Below, piece by piece: positions 4,594-11,615 of a stretch of DNA of 11,615 nucleotides. Numbering within the stretch: position 1 is the first letter of the stretch; every line of letters starts with the position of its first letter. The notes under the pieces were generated by a model. That model had not been told where the DNA came from. It did no database searches and saw only the letters and a program-made list of their open reading frames with translations. This DNA comes from an uncultured Bacteroidales bacterium (GTDB lineage Bacteria; Bacteroidota; Bacteroidia; Bacteroidales; Muribaculaceae), in NCBI GenBank assembly GCA_945828175.1, contig CALZQD010000024.1, forward strand, positions 1 through 11,615, written 5' to 3'. The translations under genes were made by a program, and so were the position numbers.

Positions 4594-7224
4594 TTAAAAT
4601 TCCTGACCGAGGATAAAGTGGAAGTGGCTGCCGCCTTTCTCGTTGAAGACGCGGTCGAAACCGTAGGCCCAGTCGATACCCATCATGCCGACCATCGGGA
4701 GGTAGATGCGGACACCGGCGCCGGCGCTGCGCTTGATTGTGAAGGGGTTGAACTGGCTGACCGAGGTCCATGCGTTACCGCCTTCGACGAAGGCGAGGGC
4801 ATAGATCGTTGTCGTCGGCTGGAGCATGAGGGGGAAGTGGAGCTCGAGGCCGAAGCGGGTGTAGGCGTAGCCTTCGCTCTGCCAGGGGGTGAACTGACCG
4901 TTGTCGTAGCCGCGGAGGCCGATGGTCTCGGTGGCGTAGGTGTAGCTGCCCGACATGCCGTCGCCGCCGACATAGAATGTCTCGAAGGGCGACTTGAGGT
5001 ATTTGTTATAGCTGCCGAGGAGGCCGATGTCGGCGCGGGTCATGAGCACGGGGGTCCACTGTGTGTCGGCGTTGGCTAGAGGGGTATAGGTGCGTGATTT
5101 GAATTTGAGTTTCCAGTATTCGATCCAGCGGTAGAGTTCTTTCTTCGACTGGACGGTGTTCTCCTCGCTGAGCTTCTTCCAGTTTTTCTTGCCGAAAAGC
5201 GACGCGGGCGGCGTCATCTGAAGGCTGAGTGAGAACTGGCTGCCGCTACGCGTGTAGAGCGGGTTGTCGATTGAGTTGCGCGCCAGGGTGAGGCCGAGGA
5301 CGAAGGCGTTCGAGGTGCCGTTGTTCATGTAGTAGAGGTATTCCCAGTTCTTGAGGTAATACCAGTTGTAGCCGAGCTCGGCGGTGAAGGTGAAGTAGTC
5401 GTCAGGCCATTTGAGACGCTTGCCGAAGCCGACGTTGATGCCGACCATCTGGAGGACTTTGTTGGGGTCGTATGATGCCTGATAGCTGTTCTGATAGTAG
5501 TCGTTGTAGCCCGAGCCGTAGCCGTAACCGTAGCCATAACCGTAGCCGTAGTTATACATGGCGTTCTGCCAGCGCGAGTTGTAGTACGACGAGTTGACGC
5601 CTGTCTGGCGGCTGTAGTATGCCGAGACAGAGAGCGAGTTGGGTCGCTTGCCGCCGAACCAGGGGTCGAGGAACGACACCGAGTAGGCCTGATAGTAGCG
5701 GGCGTTGGTTTGGGCGCTGACGGTGAAAGTCTGGCCTTCGCCCTGGGGGATGACGCCGCGGTAGGTGCTCGGGTTGAAGAGGTTCTTTATCGAGAAGTTG
5801 GTGAACTTGAGCGAGAGTTTGCCGATGATGCCTGTCTGGCCCCAGCCCATCGAGAATTCGACCTGGTCGTTGGCTTTCGACTCGAGGTTGAAGACGATGT
5901 CGACGGTGCCGTTCTCTTCGTTAGGCTGCGGCTGGATGTCCATGTTCTCGGGGTTGAAGTGGCCCGTCTGGGCGATTTCACGCGCCGAACGCATGAGGTC
6001 AGACTTGCTGAAAAGCTCGCCGGGCTTGACGCGGAGCTCGCGGCGGATGACCTTCTCATAGAGGCGGTCGTTGCCGTTGATGACGACGTTGTTGATTCGG
6101 GCCTGCGGGCCTTCGATGATGCGCATCTCGAGGGCGATTGAGTCGCCGCTGATCTCGCGCTCGATGGGCACGAGGTTGTAGAAGAGATAGCCGTTGTCCA
6201 TGTAGAGGTTCGACACGGCGTCATCGTCTTCGTTGAGGCGCTTGTTCATTATCTTCTGGTTGTAGACGTCGCCGGGCTTCATGCCGAGGTAGGCGTCGAG
6301 TACGTCGGTCGGGTAAACCGTGTTGCCGACCCAGGTTATATTCTTGATATAGTACTGTTTGCCTTCGTCGACGGTGATGTGTACGTCGACGGTGTGGTCG
6401 TCGTAGGGGCTTACGCTGTCGCTGACGATGCGGGCGTCGCGGTAGCCTTTCTCGTTATATTTCTCGAGGATGCGGTTAAGGTCGTCCCGATAGTCGCTCT
6501 CGACGAATTTTTTTTGACGGAAGAGGTTGATGAGTTTGCCTTTCTCGTTGGTTTTCTTCATCGTGCGCTGAATCTGACGGTCGGAGAGCACTTCGTTGCC
6601 GTCGATGTAGATCTTGTGGACCTTCACCTTGTCGCGCTTGTCGATGTTGATGTCGACAATCATTTCGTTGCGGTTCGAGAGGTCTTCGGTGAGCTTGATG
6701 TTGACCTGGGCGTTGCCGAAGCCCTTGCCGTCGAAGTATTTCTTGATGATGGCCGTGGCTCGGTTGACGATGTTCTGGGTAATCTGGTTGCCCTTCATGA
6801 GCTGAAGACGCTCCTGGAGGTCTTCGCGCTCGCCCTTCTTAACGCCGTTATAGTTGACGGCCGAGATGCGGGGATGGGTTCTGAGCGCGAGCTCGAGCCA
6901 CGCTTTGTCGCCGGCTATTTTCTCGACTTTGACCTGAGCCTGAGAGAATAGGCCCTGACGCATGAGTCGTTTGACAGCCTGGGTGATATCGTCGCCGGGC
7001 AGGGTGACGCGGTCGCCGACTTTGAGGCCGGCGTAGCCGAGGATGATGAAATCCTCATAGTTGGGCGCTCCGGTGACCTTGATGCCTTCGATTTCATAGG
7101 TCTTGGGCATGTTGCTGTAGATCATCGGGGGATTATAAATCGTGTCGACCGGCTCCTGAGCTTTTGCCAGGGGGGCTATGGCTGCAAGCAGTGCGGTGAT
7201 GAAGACTGTCAGTTTATTATGCAT
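4594..7224 (-). CDS. bamA: Outer membrane protein assembly factor BamA
   Basis: BamA folds and inserts beta-barrel proteins into the outer membrane. The 876-residue product starts with a signal peptide ending near Ala22 (LAKA, then QEPVD). Five POTRA domains can be placed roughly at 41-121, 124-202, 203-293, 294-377 and 378-457, each opening with an INGN-, YIDGN- or WVGN-like strand. The 16-strand barrel fills about 458-876. The conserved loop-6 motif appears as GLRGY (769-773) instead of VRGF/Y. The chain ends in FHFILGQEF, with the C-terminal Phe expected of an outer-membrane barrel. A Tyr-Gly repeat at 559-570 probably lies in a surface loop. It is followed by two ompH genes and preceded by uppS, an order I associate with Bacteroidetes. 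The length is slightly above the E. coli protein. I see no promoter in the 72 bases upstream. Confidence 0.97.
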   Translation of the reverse strand: MHNKLTVFITALLAAIAPLAKAQEPVDTIYNPPMIYSNMPKTYEIEGIKVTGAPNYEDFIILGYAGLKVGDRVTLPGDDITQAVKRLMRQGLFSQAQVKVEKIAGDKAWLELALRTHPRISAVNYNGVKKGEREDLQERLQLMKGNQITQNIVNRATAIIKKYFDGKGFGNAQVNIKLTEDLSNRNEMIVDINIDKRDKVKVHKIYIDGNEVLSDRQIQRTMKKTNEKGKLINLFRQKKFVESDYRDDLNRILEKYNEKGYRDARIVSDSVSPYDDHTVDVHITVDEGKQYYIKNITWVGNTVYPTDVLDAYLGMKPGDVYNQKIMNKRLNEDDDAVSNLYMDNGYLFYNLVPIEREISGDSIALEMRIIEGPQARINNVVINGNDRLYEKVIRRELRVKPGELFSKSDLMRSAREIAQTGHFNPENMDIQPQPNEENGTVDIVFNLESKANDQVEFSMGWGQTGIIGKLSLKFTNFSIKNLFNPSTYRGVIPQGEGQTFTVSAQTNARYYQAYSVSFLDPWFGGKRPNSLSVSAYYSRQTGVNSSYYNSRWQNAMYNYGYGYGYGYGYGSGYNDYYQNSYQASYDPNKVLQMVGINVGFGKRLKWPDDYFTFTAELGYNWYYLKNWEYLYYMNNGTSNAFVLGLTLARNSIDNPLYTRSGSQFSLSLQMTPPASLFGKKNWKKLSEENTVQSKKELYRWIEYWKLKFKSRTYTPLANADTQWTPVLMTRADIGLLGSYNKYLKSPFETFYVGGDGMSGSYTYATETIGLRGYDNGQFTPWQSEGYAYTRFGLELHFPLMLQPTTTIYALAFVEGGNAWTSVSQFNPFTIKRSAGAGVRIYLPMVGMMGIDWAYGFDRVFNEKGGSHFHFILGQEF
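5515..5550 (-). repeat. Six 6-base tandem units encoding Tyr-Gly repeats in bamA
   Basis: On the plus strand the units read GCCGTA, GCCGTA, ACCGTA, GCCATA, ACCGTA, GCCGTA. They encode (Tyr-Gly)x6 at residues 559-570, followed by Ser-Gly-Tyr. Gain or loss of a unit would keep the frame, so the tract could vary in length between strains. It falls in the barrel half of BamA, probably in an extracellular loop. Confidence 0.85.
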
Positions 7225-7296
7225 AGTCGAAATGATGAATGTCGTAGTATAGTGGTTTATCGTAATTGATATTCTATATATTAATGTGTCGCGAGG

Positions 7297-8049
7297 TCAG
7301 CTTACCTGGTCACCTGTCAGCCCGAAACGCCGCTGCCGTTTCTGATATTCGGCGACGGCCTGCCTGAAATCGCGGGCGCTGAAGTCGGGCCAGTATGTCG
7401 GGGTGATATAGAGTTCGGAGTAAGCGATTTGCCAGAGCAGGAAATTGCTGATGCGCATGTCGCCGCCGGTGCGTATGAGCAGGTCGGGGTCGGGCATGCC
7501 GGCAGTCGAGAGGCTGTCGGAGAACATCGCGGCGTCGATGTCGTCGGGCTTGATTTCGCCGGCGGCGGCGCGGGCCGCGAGCTGGCGGCAGGCTTCGACA
7601 ATCTCCCAGCGCGACGAGTAGCTCAGGGCGAGCACCAGGGTGAGACCGTTGCAGTGGGCAGTGTCGGCGAAGCAGCGCTCGAGGCGCTGACGTGCTTCGT
7701 CGGGCAGACTCTCGATGTCGCCGATCATCGTCAGGCGCACGTTGTTCTTTATCAGGTCGGGCGTCTCGCGCTCGATGGCGATGACGATGAGGTGCATCAG
7801 GGCGTCGACTTCTTCCTTGGGACGGTTCCAGTTCTCGGTCGAGAAGGTGTAGAGCGTCAGATAGCCGATGCCGAGAGCCGAAGCCTCCTCGGTGATGCGT
7901 CTGACTGTGTTGACGCCCTCGACATGACCCTCGGAGCGGTCAAGCCCGCGCGCTTTGGCCCAGCGTCCGTTGCCGTCCATGATTATGGCCACATGGCGCG
8001 GGATGTTGTCGGGGTTGATATTTATATCGTTGTCTGCCATTGATATCAT
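7297..8049 (-). CDS. uppS: Isoprenyl transferase (undecaprenyl diphosphate synthase)
   Basis: A cis-prenyltransferase that condenses isopentenyl diphosphates onto farnesyl diphosphate to give undecaprenyl diphosphate, the lipid carrier for peptidoglycan and surface glycans. Family landmarks are clear: HVAIIMDGNGRWAKARG with the catalytic Asp25, TLYTFSTENWNRP, LALSYSSRWEI, and RTGGDMRISNFLLWQ (193-207) with Glu212 further on. The 250-residue length is typical. The start at 8049 gives MISMADND; an in-frame ATG at 8040 gives MADND and is equally possible, since the catalytic core begins near residue 17 and neither has a clear ribosome-binding site. It begins 9 bases after the DUF6089-like gene stop, so translation is probably coupled within the operon. 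Its place next to bamA ties carrier synthesis to envelope assembly. Confidence 0.97.
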   Translation of the reverse strand: MISMADNDININPDNIPRHVAIIMDGNGRWAKARGLDRSEGHVEGVNTVRRITEEASALGIGYLTLYTFSTENWNRPKEEVDALMHLIVIAIERETPDLIKNNVRLTMIGDIESLPDEARQRLERCFADTAHCNGLTLVLALSYSSRWEIVEACRQLAARAAAGEIKPDDIDAAMFSDSLSTAGMPDPDLLIRTGGDMRISNFLLWQIAYSELYITPTYWPDFSARDFRQAVAEYQKRQRRFGLTGDQVS

Positions 8050-8058
8050 GCTCGTTGT

Positions 8059-8757
8059 TTAGTCGACATAGTGACAGGTCTCGCATCGTTTGCCAAACTC
8101 ATAGCTGATGCCGATTGTCAGGCGCGAATACCAGTCGGTGTCTTTGTAAAATGCTGTTTTTATGCCGTTGAGGTCGTTCAGCACGGGGCCGTCGAATTTG
8201 TCGCCGAAGGCTTTGGTCATGGTGAATTCGAGGCCGAGGTTGATGCGCTCTTTCAGTTTGAACTTGATGCCGGCGCCCATGGGCAGGGTGGGGGCGACCG
8301 AGGTCTTGCCGCCCGACGACGACATGGCCACGCCGATGCCGAGCGTCAGATAGGGCGTCCAGCGCTTGAGTCGCTTGTATGTCTCTCCGATGCCGTAGGC
8401 AAAGAAGTTGAACTCGCCGCGGGCGCCGAGGTCGTAGACTGTCGAGGTGAAGCTGTAGTTGGCTCCGCCGGGCAGCACATTGTCCATGTCGGCGGTGTCG
8501 CCGCTGAGGCCGAGCACCGACATGACGCCGCGGATTGCGAAACGGGTGTTGGGGATATATCTGAATGACAGTTCGCCGTCGAAGCCGGGATGCTTCATCA
8601 GCGAGGCGCGGTTGGCGTCGCCGAGGTAGCCGCTCATGCCGAGCTGCACCCCGAAGTCAAACTTGTAGGGGGCAGACTGGGCCCTGACAGCCGCCGGAAG
8701 CAGCATGACAAGGAGCAGGGTGACCAATGTGACGCTTATGCAGCCGTGTCGCTTCAT
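8059..8757 (-). CDS. DUF6089-like outer membrane beta-barrel protein
   Basis: A 232-residue secreted protein. A signal peptide spans about residues 1-26 (cleavage after AVRA, before QSAPYKFDFG). The rest alternates polar and hydrophobic residues in strands separated by Gly-rich turns, such as FDFGVQLGMSGYLGDANR, ELSFRYIPNTRFAIRGVMSVLGLSGD and LTIGISYEFG, consistent with a small eight-strand barrel. Bacteroidetes genomes often carry a DUF6089 protein directly upstream of uppS and bamA; that context and the GYLGD-type N-terminus are why I chose the family. The C-terminus extends beyond the last predicted strand as KRCETCHYVD, a Cys-x-x-Cys tail. It starts 7 bases after the DUF6242-like stop and ends 9 bases before uppS, so it is in the same transcript. 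Its function is unknown; a role in envelope biogenesis is suggested only by neighbours. Confidence 0.8.
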   Translation of the reverse strand: MKRHGCISVTLVTLLLVMLLPAAVRAQSAPYKFDFGVQLGMSGYLGDANRASLMKHPGFDGELSFRYIPNTRFAIRGVMSVLGLSGDTADMDNVLPGGANYSFTSTVYDLGARGEFNFFAYGIGETYKRLKRWTPYLTLGIGVAMSSSGGKTSVAPTLPMGAGIKFKLKERINLGLEFTMTKAFGDKFDGPVLNDLNGIKTAFYKDTDWYSRLTIGISYEFGKRCETCHYVD

Positions 8758-8764
8758 CAGATGC

Positions 8765-10291
8765 TTAGATAATGGGTTTGAATGTCAGACGGTTGATGAC
8801 GGCGCGCCAGACGGTGTTGTAGGTCTGCAGGTTGTCGCCCTCGCCGCCGAAGACATATATATAAGGGCAATCCCACTCGACGATGGGCTCGGTGGCGAGC
8901 GGCGAGAGGAGGTTGCATACCTGAGTCATCGGTGTGTCAACAAACGACCAGCCCGAGCGGAGCGCGACGGTAGGGTAAGTCTTCCAGGTCTGAGTGCCGA
9001 CGTCGGCCTTCATCGTCTTGCTGAAGACGAAGCCGCGGGCGTTGCGCATTGCCGGGACGTATTCGGGCAGCTGGAGCAGGTCGTCGGCCTTGCGCCAGTT
9101 GACGCCGTAGTCATATGAGACATATGTTGTCTTGTGGTTCTTGCCGTCTTTGTCGTAGCCGCCGAAGGCAAGGATGACAGAGTATTTGCTGAAGACCCAG
9201 GCGTAGCTGTGCGAGAAGGTAAAGTAGGGCACGACGGTCATGTCGCCGAGGGCCATCTCAGAGATGCCCTTGCCGATTTGGGCCCATGTGTTGCCGTCGT
9301 AGCTCCATGTGGCTGCTGTCATGCTGTCGTCGGGGAGACGGCCGCCGACGATGAGCAGCTGCGGGGTCGTGCTCATCTCGAAGCTGTATCTCAGGGGCAT
9401 CGACGTCGCTGCGGCGGGGAAGCCGGCAGGCATGAGGGTTGTCTTCATCGAGGGGTATTCGACCGTGGTGACACGGTTGCCGTCGGTGCGGCCGCAGATG
9501 AGGGTCGTCTCGTAGCCGCCGTAGATGTTGTCGACACTGACGCCGGTGGCCGTCCATGCGAGGCCGCCGTCAGTCGAGCGGTAGAGCTGTTTCGAGTTGT
9601 CGAGGATATAGAGGGCGTCGTCGGTTGCCGAGAGCGACGAGACGACGGGATTGAAGGCTAATGTCACTTCAGTCTTGCTCCACTCGCCCGCAACGGGGTC
9701 ATCTGACGAGGCCATGCAGTAGCGGTTGTCGTATTTGGTGAGGCAGTATACTGTGTTGCCGCTCTTTGCTGACTGCTGGCTGTTGACGACGTTGAAAATC
9801 GAGGGCAGCGATGTGCGCTCGAGACGGTTCCAGACGAGCGAGTCGCCTTTGACTTTGTGGACGTTGACGTAGATTTTGTAGTCTTTATGGGTGCTGCCGC
9901 TGAGTGATTTGAGCCGCAGCGTTACTGGGCCGTTGCTGAAATCGATCGAGTCGGTCGAGTTTTCGAGGTAGTTGTAGATGGTGTCGGCCTTATTGGGGCG
10001 CGTGACGACTAACTGAGCCGAGCTGACGCCGCTTGTGACGATGACGGGTATGAGTTTGTCGATCTTAGTGCCGTAAGGCATCGAGTCGGCGTTGAATATC
10101 AGGCCTTTGTTGAGGTCTATCGAGAAGAAGACCGAGTCGAGATTATTGAGCACCTTGTCGTCGTCGGTGAGCGAGAATGAGGTCACCATGACGCTTGAAG
10201 GAAGTGTCAGATCTGATTCAGTGTCTGAGTTGCAGCTTGCAGCCCCGGCGAGCACGGCCGCTGCCGTCAGACCAATTAAAAGCTTTTTCAT
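8765..10291 (-). CDS. DUF6242-like lipoprotein with BNR/Kelch-type repeat domain
   Basis: A 508-residue probable lipoprotein. The N-terminus MKKLLIGLTAAAVLAGAASC is a signal sequence with a relaxed lipobox, giving Cys20 as the lipidated residue. A beta-rich domain occupies about 35-150 and contains FSIDLNKGLIFNADSMPYGT, the kind of segment I associate with DUF6242 proteins. Residues 150-508 look like a beta-propeller: Asp-box motifs STDGGLAW (239-246) and SYDYGVNW (392-399), a partial one at SYDGNTW, and Kelch-like double glycines in IVGGRLPD, AFGGYD and VFGGEGD. No catalytic residues of sialidases are evident, so a binding or scaffold role is more likely than enzyme activity (inference). It is the first gene after a strong Bacteroidales promoter and heads the uppS-bamA-ompH transcript. 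The family name is from memory of the phylum and carries moderate certainty; the domain features are directly visible. Confidence 0.8.
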   Translation of the reverse strand: MKKLLIGLTAAAVLAGAASCNSDTESDLTLPSSVMVTSFSLTDDDKVLNNLDSVFFSIDLNKGLIFNADSMPYGTKIDKLIPVIVTSGVSSAQLVVTRPNKADTIYNYLENSTDSIDFSNGPVTLRLKSLSGSTHKDYKIYVNVHKVKGDSLVWNRLERTSLPSIFNVVNSQQSAKSGNTVYCLTKYDNRYCMASSDDPVAGEWSKTEVTLAFNPVVSSLSATDDALYILDNSKQLYRSTDGGLAWTATGVSVDNIYGGYETTLICGRTDGNRVTTVEYPSMKTTLMPAGFPAAATSMPLRYSFEMSTTPQLLIVGGRLPDDSMTAATWSYDGNTWAQIGKGISEMALGDMTVVPYFTFSHSYAWVFSKYSVILAFGGYDKDGKNHKTTYVSYDYGVNWRKADDLLQLPEYVPAMRNARGFVFSKTMKADVGTQTWKTYPTVALRSGWSFVDTPMTQVCNLLSPLATEPIVEWDCPYIYVFGGEGDNLQTYNTVWRAVINRLTFKPII

Positions 10292-10326
10292 CTTATAGTG
10301 ATGTATCGTAGTTTATTTTCAAACTA

Positions 10327-10358
10327 CAAAGTTATAATTTCAGTCTAAATAGGGCAAA
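10327..10358 (-). promoter_or_regulatory. Bacteroidales-type promoter for the envelope operon
   Basis: Read on the minus strand, TTTG (10355-10358) and TAACTTTG (10327-10334) are separated by exactly 20 bases, matching the Bacteroides consensus of a -33 TTTG and a -7 TAnnTTTG. The predicted transcript would start near 10320 and leave a leader of about 28 bases before the DUF6242-like ATG. It is the only strong promoter found upstream of the six-gene cluster. Confidence 0.8.
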
Positions 10359-10392
10359 CTCGGGGCGGCAAATCGCTTTATTTTGGCAGATT

Positions 10393-11412
10393 TTATAGGT
10401 TTTTAACGTCGACGAGGTCGTTTTGCGAATAAAAACTAATGACATTCGGGCCGACTGTCTCGGTCATTACGGGCTTGCAGCCGATCTGCGGAGCGTCGAC
10501 AGCGCCTCTGTCGCCGAAAACTGCGGGCGAAGTCTCGACGCGGGCGACGTCCCAGAGCCCCGAGGCTAAGAACGAGCTCAGCACTTCGGCGCCTCCCTCG
10601 ATGAGCACCGAGGTGATGCCCTGGCGGCTGTAGAGCGTCGACAGGAGTTCGGCTATGTCGCTGTAGTCGCTGATAATCAGATGCTCATACTGCATCACGC
10701 GGTAGTCGGGCCCTATGCGGCGACGACGGTCGAGAATCACCGGCAGCGGCTTGCGCCAGGGCCAGTAGCGGGTGTCGAGGCGCGGATTGTCGGCGATGAC
10801 GGTCGACGAGCCGACGATGATGGCGTCGTGGAGGCTGCGCAGGCGGTGGGTCATCAGGCGTGTGACGGCAGTCGAGATTGCCGCCGGGGGTGTGACGGCC
10901 GGGTCGCGGCGTATGTCGAGGTATCCGTCGCGGCTTTGGGCCCATTTGAGGGTGACGAAGGGGCGGCGCAGGGTGTGGGCGGTGAAGAAGAAGGCGTTGA
11001 TGCGCCGGCTCTCCTCGGCCATGACGCCCTTGACGACCTCGACGCCGGCCTCGCGCAGCATTGCGATGCCGCGGCCGCTGACCTTGTCGAAGGGGTCGAC
11101 GGCGCCGACGACGACGCGCGGGATGCCGCGGTCGATGATCATGCCGGCGCAGGGCGGGGTGCGGCCCCAGTGGCTGCAGGGCTCGAGGGTGACATACATC
11201 GTCGAGCCTTTGAGCGCCGCGGGGTCGGCGACAGTGTTGACGGCGTTGACCTCGGCGTGAGGTCCGCCGGGAGGCGAGGTATAGCCCTCGCCGATGATAT
11301 TGCCGTCGGCGCCGACGATGACAGCACCGACCATCGGGTTGGGCGTCGTCGTGCCTGTGGCATGCCGCGCGAGCTCGAGTGCCCGCGCCATATATTCGGG
11401 TCTTATATCCAT
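10393..11412 (-). CDS. ribD: Bifunctional diaminohydroxyphosphoribosylaminopyrimidine deaminase / 5-amino-6-(5-phosphoribosylamino)uracil reductase
   Basis: RibD carries out the second and third steps of riboflavin synthesis: deamination of the pyrimidine and reduction of the ribosyl chain, in the cytoplasm. The 339-residue product has both domains. The N-terminal deaminase (about 1-145) shows TPNPMVGAVIV, GGPHAEV with zinc ligand His52 and catalytic Glu54, and EPCSHWGRTPPC with zinc ligands Cys79 and Cys88. The C-terminal reductase (about 150-339) shows FVTLKWAQSRDGYLD, IIVGSSTVIADNPRLD and SVLIEGGAEVLSSFL. It is a single gene here: no other riboflavin genes are adjacent. The upstream gap is only about 100 bases and I see no FMN riboswitch in it. 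A possible promoter lies close upstream. After its stop there is no clear terminator before the envelope operon promoter, so some readthrough is possible. Confidence 0.96.
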   Translation of the reverse strand: MDIRPEYMARALELARHATGTTTPNPMVGAVIVGADGNIIGEGYTSPPGGPHAEVNAVNTVADPAALKGSTMYVTLEPCSHWGRTPPCAGMIIDRGIPRVVVGAVDPFDKVSGRGIAMLREAGVEVVKGVMAEESRRINAFFFTAHTLRRPFVTLKWAQSRDGYLDIRRDPAVTPPAAISTAVTRLMTHRLRSLHDAIIVGSSTVIADNPRLDTRYWPWRKPLPVILDRRRRIGPDYRVMQYEHLIISDYSDIAELLSTLYSRQGITSVLIEGGAEVLSSFLASGLWDVARVETSPAVFGDRGAVDAPQIGCKPVMTETVGPNVISFYSQNDLVDVKNL

Positions 11413-11429
11413 GTCGAAAAAATATGATG

Positions 11430-11437
11430 CAAAATTA
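11430..11437 (-). promoter_or_regulatory. Possible -7 element for ribD (TAATTTTG)
   Basis: On the minus strand TAATTTTG matches the Bacteroidales -7 consensus TAnnTTTG and ends 17 bases before the ribD ATG, implying a very short leader. The expected -33 TTTG is not clearly present; the best match at that spacing is TATG. Confidence 0.45.
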
Positions 11438-11516
11438 CAGTTTTTTACAATAAATGCATATAGGCCTTCGTTATAAAGACAAAAATCAGAATAACATCAC
11501 TAACATCCCGTTGCCT

Positions 11517-11615
11517 ATGGATAAAAATTCTACTCTTATTTCTCAAAATTCACAAACCCAGGTTAAAAATGAGACTGTCTCTATGCCCGCAAAAAAGACC
11601 ATAGCTTTCATCAAG
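11517..11615 (+). CDS. Unrecognised protein, 3' truncated by the window end
   Basis: An open frame starts at ATG 11517 and runs off the window after 33 codons: MDKNSTLISQNSQTQVKN, then ETVSMPAKKTIAFIK. It is AT-rich and rich in Asn, Gln, Ser and Thr, unlike the GC-rich genes around it. There is a second possible start at Met23 (11583), after which the sequence becomes basic. It is divergent from ribD with a 104-base gap, which fits a gene start. No signal peptide or domain is visible and I do not recognise the family. No TAnnTTTG element was seen upstream on this strand. Confidence 0.5.
   Translation, partial: MDKNSTLISQNSQTQVKNETVSMPAKKTIAFIK

Noticed and set aside
10681..11427. 248-codon plus-strand open frame opposite ribD
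   Set aside because: An antisense artefact of GC-rich codon use: Ala, Asp, Gly and Val dominate, while the minus strand carries all the RibD active-site motifs.
11413..11516. FMN riboswitch upstream of ribD
   Set aside because: The gap is only 104 bases, is shared with a divergent gene, and lacks the conserved helices and AGGATG-type start of the FMN element.

Overview
The window looks like chromosome from a GC-rich member of the Bacteroidales; a Muribaculaceae-like gut bacterium is my best guess. The reasons are the gene families (a Bacteroidetes-type AGCS symporter, Lgt, paired OmpH/Skp chaperones next to BamA, DUF6089- and DUF6242-like envelope proteins), weak or absent Shine-Dalgarno sequences, and promoters of the Bacteroidales type (TTTG, about 20 bases, TAnnTTTG). 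The family assignment is inference; no rRNA or other marker is present.

Left part, plus strand (1-2889): a sigma-70 family factor whose 5' end lies outside the window, an AGCS sodium:alanine/glycine symporter, and lgt (prolipoprotein diacylglyceryl transferase). Gaps of 9 and 27 bases suggest one transcript.

Middle (2890-3430): about 540 bases without a convincing gene, between convergent transcription units. It is packed with inverted repeats: three short hairpins, a terminator-like hairpin, two perfect 20-base palindromes, and a strong bidirectional terminator (3361-3406). The two 20-base palindromes are related to each other. They differ at exactly six positions, all mirrored so that both stay perfect, and all six are third positions of one reading frame. 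An 11-base linker, CAGGCTTTTCA, occurs twice, each time just before a palindrome. This is the most unusual part of the window.

Right part, minus strand (10291 down to 3431): an outer-membrane biogenesis cluster read in the order DUF6242-like lipoprotein, DUF6089-like beta-barrel, uppS, bamA, ompH, ompH. It begins just after a good Bacteroidales promoter (10327-10358) and ends at the bidirectional terminator. The genes link undecaprenyl carrier synthesis (UppS), barrel assembly (BamA) and periplasmic chaperones (two OmpH proteins). The two uncharacterised envelope proteins head the same probable transcript, 7 bases apart.

Far right: ribD (minus, 10393-11412), with a possible promoter in the gap to a divergent plus-strand gene (11517 onward). 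Only the first 33 codons of that gene are in the window and I do not recognise it. No tRNA, rRNA, CRISPR array, insertion sequence or riboswitch was seen.
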